Shown here one piece after another: positions 17,066-24,881 of a DNA stretch of 40,664 bases. Below the pieces are notes generated by a model. That model saw only the letters and a program-made list of their open reading frames with translations. It did not search any database and was not told where the DNA came from. The stretch lies in contig JAUJMY010000015.1 of the NCBI GenBank assembly GCA_030446625.1, positions 1-40,664 on the forward strand, read 5' to 3'. The DNA is from Gaiellaceae bacterium (lineage in GTDB: Bacteria > Actinomycetota > Thermoleophilia > Gaiellales > Gaiellaceae). The translations under genes were made by a program, and so were the position numbers. Position 1 is the stretch's first letter, and every line of letters begins with the position of its first letter.

Positions 17066-17977
17066 CTACGCCTCGACCGGCACCACGCGCCGGTTCGGGT
17101 CGAAGGTCAAGGCCTTGAAGTGCTCGTCGAAGAAGACGCGACCTTCGCCGGCCTCAGGGCCGGTGACGTGATGGAGGAGCATCTCGGCGACGCCGCTGGC
17201 GTGGACGACGTTCACGTCGACGTGCTCGAAGACCTCGAAGCGATACCGCAGCGCCGCGACCCGCGTCGGCACGCCGTTGAACTCAATCGTCCGCGGCGCG
17301 GGGAAGCGCAGCTCATCTTCGACGACGCCGGCCTGATACGGCGTCTGCTCGGCAGCCGTCATCGCCTCGGTCATCACGACCCGCAGCTCGCCGACCGACT
17401 GACCATTCTCGTCGCGCACCTCCGAGTAGGGGTCGACGCGCAGCGCCGTCCCCTTGCCGAGGGCCTGCTCGAGCTGTCGCGCCTCGTCGGCGTCAGCCCA
17501 CTCGATGTCATAGACAGTCGGGTCGCCGGAGATGAAGTAGTGGCCCTCGAGTCGCACCGTCTGGACCCACGAGTCGTCGTCACGCACCGGGCGGAACTCT
17601 GCGAGGACGATCCCCTCGTCCTTGGCGAACGTCACGGCTCCCTTGGTGAACCCCTGCGGGCTGAGCAGGATCCCGACATCGGGCTTCAGCTGATGCAGCT
17701 TGCCGAAGAAGTCGCGCACCTCTCCCTTGATCACCTTGCGCCCGCGATCGCGGCACTCGATCAGCATCGTCTTCTCCGCCCCGTCGGCGTAGACGGCGAC
17801 GTCGATCTCGTGATCGGACTCGTTGCCCGACGCCCGGAGGATGACGTGATGGACGACGTCGGCGTTCGCATCCATCACCTTGTAGACGAGCGCAGCCAGC
17901 CGCTCGTACTTCGACCCCTCCTTAAGCTTCTCGTCGGCGACGAGACGGTCATAGATCAGCTCGGACTCGGTCGGCAT
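17066..17977 (-). CDS. Restriction-endonuclease-like protein (PD-(D/E)xK fold, Mrr-related)
   Basis: The 303-residue protein starts with a nuclease-like core: Glu26 in KYERLAALVYKVM, then HEIDVAVYADG (acidic 57-59), LIECRDRGRKV (Glu74-x-Arg76) and VRDFFGKLHQLKPDVGILLS with SPQGFTKGA, the QxxxF-like and late-strand motifs of Mrr-type restriction enzymes. The usual ExK is ExR here, which could lower or alter activity. The C-terminal 170 residues are unrecognised beta-rich sequence. It follows the RES-domain gene by 27 bases on the same strand, so they probably share a transcript. DNA restriction or recruitment to foreign DNA is inferred, not shown. Confidence 0.75.
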   Translation of the reverse strand: MPTESELIYDRLVADEKLKEGSKYERLAALVYKVMDANADVVHHVILRASGNESDHEIDVAVYADGAEKTMLIECRDRGRKVIKGEVRDFFGKLHQLKPDVGILLSPQGFTKGAVTFAKDEGIVLAEFRPVRDDDSWVQTVRLEGHYFISGDPTVYDIEWADADEARQLEQALGKGTALRVDPYSEVRDENGQSVGELRVVMTEAMTAAEQTPYQAGVVEDELRFPAPRTIEFNGVPTRVAALRYRFEVFEHVDVNVVHASGVAEMLLHHVTGPEAGEGRVFFDEHFKALTFDPNRRVVPVEA

Positions 17978-18004
17978 CGAGACAGTCTGCTCGACCGAGG
18001 GTGA

Positions 18005-19204
18005 CTACGGCTCGTGCCGCTCGACGTCCTCGAGCACCAACGCAGGCTCGTCGTCCTGCAGCGGTGCGCTGGCGTCGACGCAACGGTCGCGGGAGACGAA
18101 CAGCACGCAAGACACGCCGTCCTCCCGCCGCGCCGACTGGTAGACGAGTCCGACCACCGGCGGATACTCGCGGCCGAAGATGGTGCGGAAGTATTCGCTG
18201 ACGATCTGAGTCGGCACGTAAGCGACGACCTCCTGCTCGGATCGGGCCGGGGTGTTGACCGGCTCGCTGACCAGCTCGCTGAACTGGCGCAGGAAGCGGA
18301 TCACCGGGCGCAGATGTCGCCGCTCGGCATCGAAGATGCTTGGCACCTCAGGAAGCCGGGCCAGGTCGATGACCGGCAGGGCCGTCGGGTTCGTGAACCT
18401 GCCGACCGTGACGACCTCGCGCGCGACGCGCGGCCCATCCCAGACCTCGGCGATCGCTGTCTCCGCGTCGAGCGCGCCATAGAAGTGCGCGATGCCCGCC
18501 GGACTCATCCGGTTCGAGAAGGTCTTCTCGGGCGGCGCCGTCCCAAGATCGGCCGCGGATGTGTACCTCTCGGCGCTGGCGTGCGGACGAGCACGGAACA
18601 CCGCCGTCCCCGCCGCGATCTCGGTGAGCACGGCAGCGTCTACGACGTAGTCGGCGATCCGCGACAGCATCTCCCCCGGCCCGACGCGCTCGCCGAACTC
18701 GTCGTCTTCGCGGTGCTGGAGAAACAGATACCGCGACTCGTACTTGACGAGCTCGGCGAAGCGCTGCCACGAGAAGGACAAGACCACGTCCGGGCTTGAG
18801 CCGTGGTAGTCGCGATCGCACCACGCTTCATCGGAATAGGCGTCGATCAGGTCTTCAACGAAGGCGTCGCAGCCGATGTCCTCGCCGATGCGGGCCACCA
18901 AGTCATCGGTGTGGAACCAGTCGCCCTGGTAGCCGCCCTCGGCTGTCTCGTAGTAGAGGAGGTTCGCCGGGTCCGTGTACTCGGAGCAGAAGCTCTCGCC
19001 GATGTGCGTCATCACGACGTCGGTGTCGGCGGCGATCGCGCCCTCGCCCTCGCGCTTGCAGTAGTCGCAGTGCGTCTCCTCGACGTTCTCGGCGACGATC
19101 TCCTTGAGCGGCTCGCTGTCCAGGCAGTCGGCGCAGATGTACTTGCCGACTGAGGACCAGCCGCGCTCGAGCTGTTCCTCGTAAAGACGCTTGGTCAGGC
19201 CCAT
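18005..19204 (-). CDS. HEPN/RES N-terminal domain and RES domain protein (putative NAD+-degrading toxin)
   Basis: The 399-residue protein has a zinc-ribbon-like start (Cys24, Cys27, Cys46, Cys49: CADC and CDYC), an alpha-helical segment like the HEPN/RES N-terminal family (DLVARIGEDI, GSSPDVVLSFSWQRFAELVK), and a C-terminal RES domain: TAVFRARPH, the SNRMSPAGIAHFYGALD block and ETAIAEVW, then VPTQIVSEYFR and GLVYQSAR. RES domains of toxin-antitoxin systems deplete NAD+; the arginines, Tyr242 and the glutamates of that site are kept. No RES antitoxin of the Xre/MbcA type is next to it. The following nuclease-like gene is the only partner. Confidence 0.82.
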   Translation of the reverse strand: MGLTKRLYEEQLERGWSSVGKYICADCLDSEPLKEIVAENVEETHCDYCKREGEGAIAADTDVVMTHIGESFCSEYTDPANLLYYETAEGGYQGDWFHTDDLVARIGEDIGCDAFVEDLIDAYSDEAWCDRDYHGSSPDVVLSFSWQRFAELVKYESRYLFLQHREDDEFGERVGPGEMLSRIADYVVDAAVLTEIAAGTAVFRARPHASAERYTSAADLGTAPPEKTFSNRMSPAGIAHFYGALDAETAIAEVWDGPRVAREVVTVGRFTNPTALPVIDLARLPEVPSIFDAERRHLRPVIRFLRQFSELVSEPVNTPARSEQEVVAYVPTQIVSEYFRTIFGREYPPVVGLVYQSARREDGVSCVLFVSRDRCVDASAPLQDDEPALVLEDVERHEP

Positions 19205-19496
19205 CGGCCCCAGTAGTAGCAGGCATCCGATCCTCGTCGGCGAGTGCGACTACGCGTCGTCGCGTCGTGTCGTCTTGCCCGCGTCGCAGCACGGTTCAGC
19301 CGCCGCGAACTGGCGTCATGCGAAGACCGGGAGCCCCGGCGTCGTGGCGGCCGTCTGCTTCTGGACCGACATCGTTCCTCGCTGGCGCAGCCGGCGCGTT
19401 CGCAGTGGATGAGGAGGAGTCGCTCGACAGGATCTCTGAATGCGCGTCGAGGTCACCGCCCGACTAGCGAGCGGTGGTGCCGCGCGAGTTTCGCGT
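19205..19496. other. Intergenic region left of the insertion sequence
   Basis: Short open frames exist on both strands, but none has a convincing start, ribosome-binding site or protein-like composition. It probably holds the promoter for the RES/nuclease pair, which starts at 19204 going left, but I cannot point to a clear -35/-10 pair. Confidence 0.5.
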
Positions 19497-19502
19497 CCTA
19501 GC

Positions 19503-19529
19503 TGTGACGACCACACACATGTGAGACGG
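19503..19529 (+). repeat. IS481 left terminal inverted repeat
   Basis: Begins TGTGACGACCAC and ends GAGACGG. It pairs with the right end at 20527-20552 with several mismatches and one or two gaps. It is preceded by the target copy CCTAGC. Confidence 0.75.
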
Positions 19530-19596
19530 ATCTGATCCGTCCGGGCCTCCCGCGAGCTTGCGGGTGTCGAGTCCCAAGCTCAACAGGAGGCCCAAG

Positions 19597-20557
19597 ATGG
19601 AGCGTACGGAGCGTCCGCGACGGAAGCGGCTCTCGTGGGAGTCGCGCTGCGAGATCGTGACCACAATTGCAGCGGGAGTTAGCCCCGCGGTCGCGGCCGC
19701 CGGCGGCGGCTGCAGCCGGGCAACGGCCTATCGACTCTGGCGGCGCTATCAAGCAGGCGGCTGGCTCGCCTTGCGCGACCGCAGCTCGAGGCCGCGCCGT
19801 CAGCCGCGCCGGCTTTGCGCCGAGGACGAGCAGCTGATCCTCGGCGCTCGTCGACGCTCCGCCTACGGCCCGGTCCGGCTCGCCGGGCTCGTGCCGCATC
19901 CACCCTCGACGATCGGCAAGGTGCTGCGCCGGCACGGCTGCTCGCGCCTGCCGCGGCCGGCAGGCGCCGCTGCCCGCTGCGCACGCCGCTACGAGCGTGA
20001 GCGACCCGGCGAGCTGCTGCACCTCGACACGAAGAAGCTGGGGCGCTTCTGGGAGCCGGGCAAGCGCGTCCTCGGCGCACAGGCAGGCAGGCCGCAGCGC
20101 AACCGACGCATCGGCTGGCAGCACTTGCACGTCGCAATCGACGACCACTCGCGGCTCGCCTACGCGGAGCTCCTGCCCGGCCAGGACGCCGAGAGCTGCG
20201 TCCGCTTCCTCGAGCGGGCGACGGCCTGGTACCGCGCCCACGGCGTCGAGATCGAGCGCGTGCTCACTGAGAAGGCGAAGGCCTACCACTCGCGCGCCTG
20301 GCTCGACGCGACCGCGTGGCTTCAGCTCGAGCGCCGCTACACCCGCATCTACCAAGCCAGGCACGAACGGCAAGGCGGAGCGCTTCATCCAGACGCTGCT
20401 CGCCGAGTGGGCGTACGCGCGCAGCTATCCATCGAGCACGGCGCGTGCCCGCGCGCTCGCCGGCTACCTACGCTGGTACAACAGACGCCGTCCGCACAGC
20501 TCGCTGCGAGCGCGGCCGCCGATTAGCCGTGTCTCCCTCTGTGGTCACGACACCTAG
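19597..20557 (+). pseudogene. IS481-family transposase, frameshifted and with altered catalytic motif
   Basis: DDE transposase. ATG at 19597 gives MERTERPRRKRLSWESRC, an N-terminal HTH (VAAAGGGCSRATAYRLWRRY), then the RNase H-like core. The first Asp is in LLHLDTKKLGRF. The second, normally in LTDNGKAYHS, reads LTEKAKAYHS here, so the catalytic Asp is Glu and the following Asn is lost. The frame then shifts near 20,355. The last part (GTNGKAERFIQTLLAEWAYA with the catalytic Glu, YLRWYNRRRPHSSL) continues in another frame to the TAG at 20555-20557 inside the target duplication. Both defects make it inactive as read. Confidence 0.88.
20527..20552 (-). repeat. IS481 right terminal inverted repeat
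   Basis: Plus-strand text begins CCGTGTCTCCCTC and ends GGTCACGACA, followed directly by the second CCTAGC target copy. It is the inverted partner of 19503-19529. Confidence 0.75.
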
Positions 20558-20868
20558 CTCGCCCAATACTCCGCGTCGTCGAAGTCGCCGTTTGCGCCCA
20601 TGGTCTCCGCTGAGGCGTGATAGGGGTCGGCCTTGCCTCGGTATCGCCGCATCCAGACGATCTCGTCGTCGTTCTTGTAGACCCAGTCGATTCCAAGCCG
20701 CACGACGTAGGGGCTCTCGTGGACGAACCGCACCCAGAAGTCATCGACCTCCGCATCACGCGCCGCAGCCTTGATCCAGGCGTCGGGATCATCGCCCACG
20801 CCCCAGTGCAGTTGGAGCTGATAAAGCAGGCGCGCGGCGATCTCAGGCGCGTAGGAATGTCTAGACAA
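20554..20868 (-). CDS. Hypothetical protein, 104 aa
   Basis: Not recognised. The 104 residues are acidic and aromatic (PEIAARLLYQLQLHWGVGDD, DAWIKAAARDAEVDDFWVRF, IDWVYKNDDEIVWMRRYRG), look protein-like and have GC-rich third positions. The start is a TTG at 20868 without an obvious ribosome-binding site. Its TAG stop lies within the CCTAGC copy made by the IS481 insertion, so the element sits immediately behind it and did not shorten it. Confidence 0.55.
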   Translation of the reverse strand: MSRHSYAPEIAARLLYQLQLHWGVGDDPDAWIKAAARDAEVDDFWVRFVHESPYVVRLGIDWVYKNDDEIVWMRRYRGKADPYHASAETMGANGDFDDAEYWAS

Positions 20869-20899
20869 CGCCGTGCGCGAACCTACTATCGGTGCCGGA

Positions 20900-21085
20900 A
20901 TGCTTCAAGTCGATCGCGATAGAACCATTGAGATTGCTCGTGCCTACGGTGCGTGCTCGACGCGGTCCGAGGTGCACGCCCTCGCGCGGGAGCTCGGTGT
21001 CTCTCTTGCGGTGCTGTGGAATCTCGTCGCCCTTGGCCGTCGCGCCCTTGCAGAGACTGCCTCGCAAGCTGACGAGTCGGCGTGA
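20900..21085 (+). CDS. Small hypothetical protein, possible HTH
   Basis: A 61-residue frame from ATG at 20900: MLQVDRDRTIEIARAYGACS, TRSEVHALARELGVSLAVLW, ending ETASQADESA. The centre has the spacing of a helix-turn-helix (LARELGVSLAVLWNL). It is divergent from the gene at 20554-20868, with only about 30 bases between the starts. No strong ribosome-binding site is visible, so it is a weak call. Confidence 0.35.
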   Translation: MLQVDRDRTIEIARAYGACSTRSEVHALARELGVSLAVLWNLVALGRRALAETASQADESA

Positions 21086-21157
21086 GCACTGTCCACCCAA
21101 GCGAGATGGCACTCGGGAGAGTTGAAAATCCTGTGACGCGGAGGAAACCGTGTGCGC

Positions 21158-21742
21158 TTACGCGCCGACCTGCTTGACCCAGTCCCGAATGTTCATGCCG
21201 AGCCGTTCAACGTCCTCGACGTCAAGGGTGCCGCTGTGCATGATTACGTTCCTTGACCTCTCGATCGCGTCGAAGATTGCGTCCGCCCACTCGACCGACG
21301 GCAGAAAGTCCGGCACGAAGTGCTGAGGGTTCTGCCGAATGATGTTGCCGAGCTGCGCGAGGTCGGTGTAGTTGATCGGAGAGTCGCCGCGTTGCGTGTG
21401 GAACCGGTGCTTTGCTTCGTCCTCTTGACGCGTCTTGCAGCGGTTCTTGATCGTCGCGGACACTGCGTCGTCCCACCAGTCGTCGCCAACCGCCTCGCGG
21501 AGCACTGTTGTCACAAGCTCGCGCGCGCCATTCTCGAACGCGGCGACCGCAACGTACACCGCGGCCATCAGCTTCGCCGCGGCCACGTGAGTCTCATCGA
21601 GCACGTCTAGCGAAAGGCGCTCAGCAACGTCCGCGTCGAACATGCCTTGGCCGATGCGTGACGGCCGTCCCGCGCGGTCCAACGCCTCTTCGGTAAGCAG
21701 CCCTCTGAAGGCGAACTCGTAGACCTGGCCATCGTCAGTCAC
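21158..21742 (-). CDS. Swt1-type HEPN domain protein
   Basis: The 194-residue helical protein has an N-terminal part (VYEFAFRGLLTEEALDR, IGQGMFDADVAERLSLDVLD), a long helix with FENGARELV, and the HEPN-type active motif RNVIMH in IERSRNVIMHSGTLDVEDVE (an RNxxxH, i.e. Rx4H). HEPN domains of this kind are metal-independent RNases in toxin, anti-phage and RNA-processing systems; the match here is closest to the Swt1-like HEPN group. The GTG at 21742 overlaps the DUF5343 stop by eight bases, so the two genes form one coupled unit. RNase activity is inferred from the motif. Confidence 0.72.
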   Translation of the reverse strand: MTDDGQVYEFAFRGLLTEEALDRAGRPSRIGQGMFDADVAERLSLDVLDETHVAAAKLMAAVYVAVAAFENGARELVTTVLREAVGDDWWDDAVSATIKNRCKTRQEDEAKHRFHTQRGDSPINYTDLAQLGNIIRQNPQHFVPDFLPSVEWADAIFDAIERSRNVIMHSGTLDVEDVERLGMNIRDWVKQVGA

Positions 21743-22391
21743 TGAATAGGTGCGTCTTCAGGCTGCGAAACAGTGCGTCGTAGACGCCGGGGTCACGCGA
21801 CTCCGGCAGCTGAATTTGGATGTTGTAGACGAGCCCGCCGAGGCCACCGAACGTCGTTCGCGGTGTCTCAATCGTCGTGGGAACGCGCCCATCGCCTGCC
21901 GGCGGCGGCGCAGGGGCGTCGTCCACGGGCTCCTCATCCGGCACGGGGATGTCCGCTGGTTCGACAGCTTCGAAGTCGGCTTCCGCGGCGAGCGCAACGA
22001 AGGTGGACGCCATCTTCCCGAGAACGTCGTCGCTGAACTGCCCCTGCGTCAGCGCTTTCAGCTTGTTCTTGACCTCGTCGCGCGTCCACTTGTGCGCGTT
22101 CACGTTGAGCTCGAACAGATCCGCGTACGCCTCGCGCAGCGCTTCAGCGAGCACGCGGCCACTCTGCGTTTGGTCGAGGTACTCGAAGTAGCGCTGCGTC
22201 GGGTTCCCGCTCGCGCTCAGGAAGCCCAGCGACTTCAGCATCCCGATAAAGAGTCGGTCAGAGCTGCTCTTGAAGCCGAGGTTGTGCAGGAACGTCATAG
22301 AGAACTGCTTAGGCGCCTGCGCCTGCTGGATTGCAGTCAGGATGTCCTTCAGGTTCTTGGTGCTGGTGAGGTAGTTGTTGGGTACAGCCAT
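21735..22391 (-). CDS. DUF5343 family protein
   Basis: The 218 residues begin MAVPNNYLTSTKNLKDILTA, then QFSMTFLHNLGFKSSSDR and LFIGMLKSLGFLSASGNPTQ with RYFEYL, the pattern of DUF5343: a winged-helix-like N-terminal region with YLTS, FLxxLGF and LKxLGFL. A Pro/Asp-rich linker (VPDEEPVDDAPAPPP) leads to a short conserved C-terminal strand GGLVYNIQIQLPE. The start is supported by GGGAG five bases before ATG 22391; the frame is open further upstream without a better start. It overlaps the HEPN gene. The role is unknown; partner or regulator of the HEPN RNase is the natural guess. Confidence 0.8.
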   Translation of the reverse strand: MAVPNNYLTSTKNLKDILTAIQQAQAPKQFSMTFLHNLGFKSSSDRLFIGMLKSLGFLSASGNPTQRYFEYLDQTQSGRVLAEALREAYADLFELNVNAHKWTRDEVKNKLKALTQGQFSDDVLGKMASTFVALAAEADFEAVEPADIPVPDEEPVDDAPAPPPAGDGRVPTTIETPRTTFGGLGGLVYNIQIQLPESRDPGVYDALFRSLKTHLFSD

Positions 22392-22562
22392 GCTTACTCC
22401 CGTCAAGTTTTCTGGAGCGGCTATTCGCGCAGTTTCCAGGGTGACAGGACGACCGGACGGACACGTCCTCCGCGGCCACTGGCGCACCCGCAGGCTTCGC
22501 CGTACGCTCGTCGTCGGGCGGGGTCCGCGGGAGAAGCACCTCGCGCGCAAGGCGTTCGACGG

Positions 22563-22859
22563 TTAGCCGATGTAGGCGCGCGCCTCGTCACGGCTGAGGG
22601 CGTAGGCGTCGACGTAGACGTCGGCGGCGGCGTCAACGTCGACGATGCCGCGACGGATCAACAGAGCCGCGACCGTCTGACGCTGCGCGGCCGCGTCGCG
22701 GCGCTCATCGCTCGCCGACAGATCGTGCCGAGCGAGCGCGGCAGCGTACCGCTGACGAAAGGGGTTTGACGCGACGTTGGCCGGGACGACGCGACGCCGA
22801 CCACCCTCGCTCAGCGCGTTTCTGGTGGTGTCAGACCCCGCTGACGGCTTCTGATCCAT
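22563..22859 (-). CDS. Small hypothetical protein, 98 aa
   Basis: Starts MDQKPSAGSDTTRNAL with GAGGTGT directly before the ATG. The second half is protein-like (NPFRQRYAAALARHDLSA, AAQRQTVAALLIRRGIVDVD, VYVDAYALSRDEARAYIG). The residues after the stop in a neighbouring frame (LTVERLAREVLLPRTPPDDE) also look coding, so a frameshift near the 3' end may hide a longer product. No family is recognised. Confidence 0.5.
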   Translation of the reverse strand: MDQKPSAGSDTTRNALSEGGRRRVVPANVASNPFRQRYAAALARHDLSASDERRDAAAQRQTVAALLIRRGIVDVDAAADVYVDAYALSRDEARAYIG

Positions 22860-23004
22860 ACACCTCTTCTGCCCACTCACCGCAGTCGGATCACCTTCCT
22901 TCTGCGGAGCGCGTCGCGCTCGCAGGTTCCCGAAGACGATCCGAACGGCGCCCAGCCGGAGTTGCGCATTACATTCCCGCGGTTGGTTGTCGGTCGCTAA
23001 AGGA

Positions 23005-23096
23005 CAGCGGCCGTCGCGCACCCGACCTAGATCGCCGCCTGCGCCTCAAGCCAATCTGCAACGACCTGGGCGACCTCCCCCTCGTCAAGCTGGCGA
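23005..23096. repeat. Dispersed direct repeat, copy 1 (partner at 34151-34242)
   Basis: These 92 bases match 34151-34242 without gaps at about 87 of 92 positions by eye (shared core GCGCCTCAAGCCAATCTGCA). On the minus strand both encode the same C-terminal peptide (VADWLEAQAA plus one residue and a TAG stop). The adjoining bases from 23129 match another place, 35168 onward. Confidence 0.85.
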
Positions 23097-23128
23097 AACG
23101 ACGCGAACGTGTAAGTGCCGGTGCGCAC
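23027..23128 (-). pseudogene. Chimeric remnant ORF: start of the 35167 gene joined to the end of the 34173 gene
   Basis: GTG at 23128 reads MRTGTYTFASFRQLDEGEVA and then VVADWLEAQAAI and a stop: 33 residues. Its first part resembles the start of the 167-aa protein at 34664-35167 (MDAGAYTFESFRR). Its second part resembles the end of the small protein at 34173-34387 (RQLDEEEVAEVVADWLEAQA). It looks like the scar of a deletion that removed some 900 bases from a second copy of the 34.15-35.2 kb locus. Confidence 0.6.
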
Positions 23129-23263
23129 ACACCGACGCTACGCCTGCGCACGCCGTTACGTCGCCGGGCCCGAGAGCGCCTCGAAGTCCTCTGCTGAAGA
23201 GGGTTCGCCCGGCGAGCCTTATTCGCGGAGCCGCGGACGACAGATGGGAGCCTTTCTATCGCG

Positions 23264-24760
23264 TCAGGACGCAGCCGCGCGCCGCTTCCTTGCCGCGACC
23301 TTCGCACGACGGTGCGGGTCAGCGTCAAGCCACCGCTCGACGTCGGAACGGACCCAGAAGTTGTGGTTGCCTGCTCGGCCGGCCGGCGGTGGGGCGAGGT
23401 CGCGCCGTCGGTCGCCCAGCCACTTGCTAGTGACGCCGAGCAACTCGCTCAGCTCATCGGCTTCGACCAGCGTCTCCTGCAGAGCATTCTCCCGACGAGG
23501 TGGAAACGACTGATCAGTCATGAACGCTTCGACGTCTCGCCTCAGCCATACGCGGCCCGGCCCGAAGGTCGCGACCGGCTTGGGGAAGCGCCGATCACGG
23601 GCGAGCTCGGTGACGACCGCCTTCGTTGTGCCGAGCATCCCGCGAAGATCCGCAGCGGTGACGAAGTCCCGCGAAGGATTGGCCGGCTGCGTGCCCGGTC
23701 GACGCGCCTTCGCCTTGCGCGCGGTGATCCGGCCAGCGTTCGCCGCGACCCAGCTCTCGACTTCGTCGCGGAGCCAGTAGTGGCGGCCGGCCACTCGGCC
23801 GGCTGGCTGTACCTCGTAACGCGCCACAGTCGACTGATCGGACATCCCAACCAGATCGGCGACCTGCATCGTGCCGAGGTAGAGGCCGGCGAGCTCGTTC
23901 TCGGTTCGGTCAACCTGTTCTCCGCGCAGGTAGGCCTCGACATCTGACCGTAGCCAGGCTCGCCGCTTCCCGGCGAACATCAGCACCGCCGGAGGAAAGC
24001 CATCGCGATAAGTGCGCTTCTTGGCGACCGCTTCCGATAGACCCATCAAGAGGGCGATCGTTTTGATCCCGATCAGGTCATGCGGGCCGCGCGACCAGTC
24101 GCTACCGTCGCGCACCGCGGCGGCCACTTCGGGATGCGACCTCTCACCGCGCGCGATGGCGACAATCTGACTCCAGCCGAGCGCCAGGCTGCGCCTGATC
24201 GTCGCTTGCCGCGGTACCGCAAGCGCCTCGCCTTCGAGGCTCAAGTTGTACTCGCGCGCCCACGCGTCGTAGTCAAGGGAGTAACCGGAGCCGGCTTCCG
24301 ACTCGAGCCACATCCGTACCGCCGCAAGCGGCTCCTCGCGCGTGCGACGCGCCCCGAGGTAGGTGCGGCGGTAGGCGCGCTCGGCAACGGTCGAACGATC
24401 GCGCTCGCCGGCGAGAGTGGCAGCAGCGTCGCGCCAGCGCCCCCAGACACGAATAATCTTGGCGCTCGACCAGCTGATACCGAGCTGTGTCCGTGTGGCG
24501 TCGTACTCGCCGACCGTCGGTGACCGATCGAGCTTGAGGTGATCGCGCACGCGCCGAAGCGCCTCGAGCGTCTCGACGCGCGTCGTTAGCTGACGGTCCA
24601 GCTCTAAAGGCGAGGCTGTCGCCAGTGTCTTCGCCTCCGCGACGCGCTCGAAGACCCAGATTTGGTCGACGATCGCCAGATCGAGGAAGCGCCGGAGCAC
24701 GACCTCGCGCTCGGTTGTCCGCCGTGGCACCTCTGGCTGCTCGCGAAGATTCTCTTTCAT
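23264..24760 (-). CDS. Protein with two HNH-associated repeats and four tandem AlpA-like HTH units
   Basis: A 498-residue protein, unusual in layout. N-terminal part (20-75): helical. Two repeats resembling the homing-endonuclease-associated repeat, ending WSSAKIIRVWGRWRDAAATL (about 80-118) and PRQATIRRSLALGWSQIVAI (about 160-205). Four MerR/AlpA-like winged-helix units follow at about 228-280 (IKTIALLMGLSEAV, AWLRSDVEAYLRG), 292-340 (TMQVADLVGMSDQS, YWLRDEVESWV), 364-415 (TAADLRGMLGTTKAVV, VWLRRDVEAFM) and 430-480 (EADELSELLGVTSKWL, FWVRSDVERWLDA). Each shows the W-L-R-x-D-V-E ending of excisionase/AlpA domains. I see no nuclease core. It likely binds DNA at several adjacent sites. A basic C-terminal tail follows. 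Function unknown. Confidence 0.82.
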   Translation of the reverse strand: MKENLREQPEVPRRTTEREVVLRRFLDLAIVDQIWVFERVAEAKTLATASPLELDRQLTTRVETLEALRRVRDHLKLDRSPTVGEYDATRTQLGISWSSAKIIRVWGRWRDAAATLAGERDRSTVAERAYRRTYLGARRTREEPLAAVRMWLESEAGSGYSLDYDAWAREYNLSLEGEALAVPRQATIRRSLALGWSQIVAIARGERSHPEVAAAVRDGSDWSRGPHDLIGIKTIALLMGLSEAVAKKRTYRDGFPPAVLMFAGKRRAWLRSDVEAYLRGEQVDRTENELAGLYLGTMQVADLVGMSDQSTVARYEVQPAGRVAGRHYWLRDEVESWVAANAGRITARKAKARRPGTQPANPSRDFVTAADLRGMLGTTKAVVTELARDRRFPKPVATFGPGRVWLRRDVEAFMTDQSFPPRRENALQETLVEADELSELLGVTSKWLGDRRRDLAPPPAGRAGNHNFWVRSDVERWLDADPHRRAKVAARKRRAAAS

Positions 24761-24881
24761 GTGTAACCACTAGCGGGACCGCTGCATGAGTAGCCGGGTC
24801 CTCGCCTCAGCGATCCCCCAAACGGCTGATAATCGGGACACGAGCGCACCCACCGCTGCGAGCAGCCTCTCGATCGCTGAC

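Larger units (their letters stand above)
19503..20552 (+). mobile_element. IS481-family insertion sequence with 6-bp target duplication
   Basis: A 1,050-bp element bounded by imperfect inverted repeats. The left end reads TGTGACGACCACACA and the right end, reverse-complemented, TGTCGTGACCACAGAGGGAG. It is flanked by CCTAGC at 19497-19502 and again at 20553-20558, a 6-bp target duplication around CTAG, the target reported for IS481. It carries one transposase gene, which is broken. The insertion fell exactly on the stop codon of the leftward gene at 20554-20868, which kept a TAG. The transposase frame also takes its TAG from the duplicated target. Confidence 0.88.

Noticed and set aside
22375..22566. 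Plus-strand frame starting with an ATG that overlaps the DUF5343 start
   Set aside because: The ATG is inside a palindromic CATG and the text is Arg-rich; the opposite strand has a good ribosome-binding site for DUF5343.
23005..23180. Possible CRISPR or attachment-site repeat
   Set aside because: There are only two related copies 11 kb apart, they lie in coding sequence, and no tRNA or integrase is near. They are better explained as duplicated gene ends.
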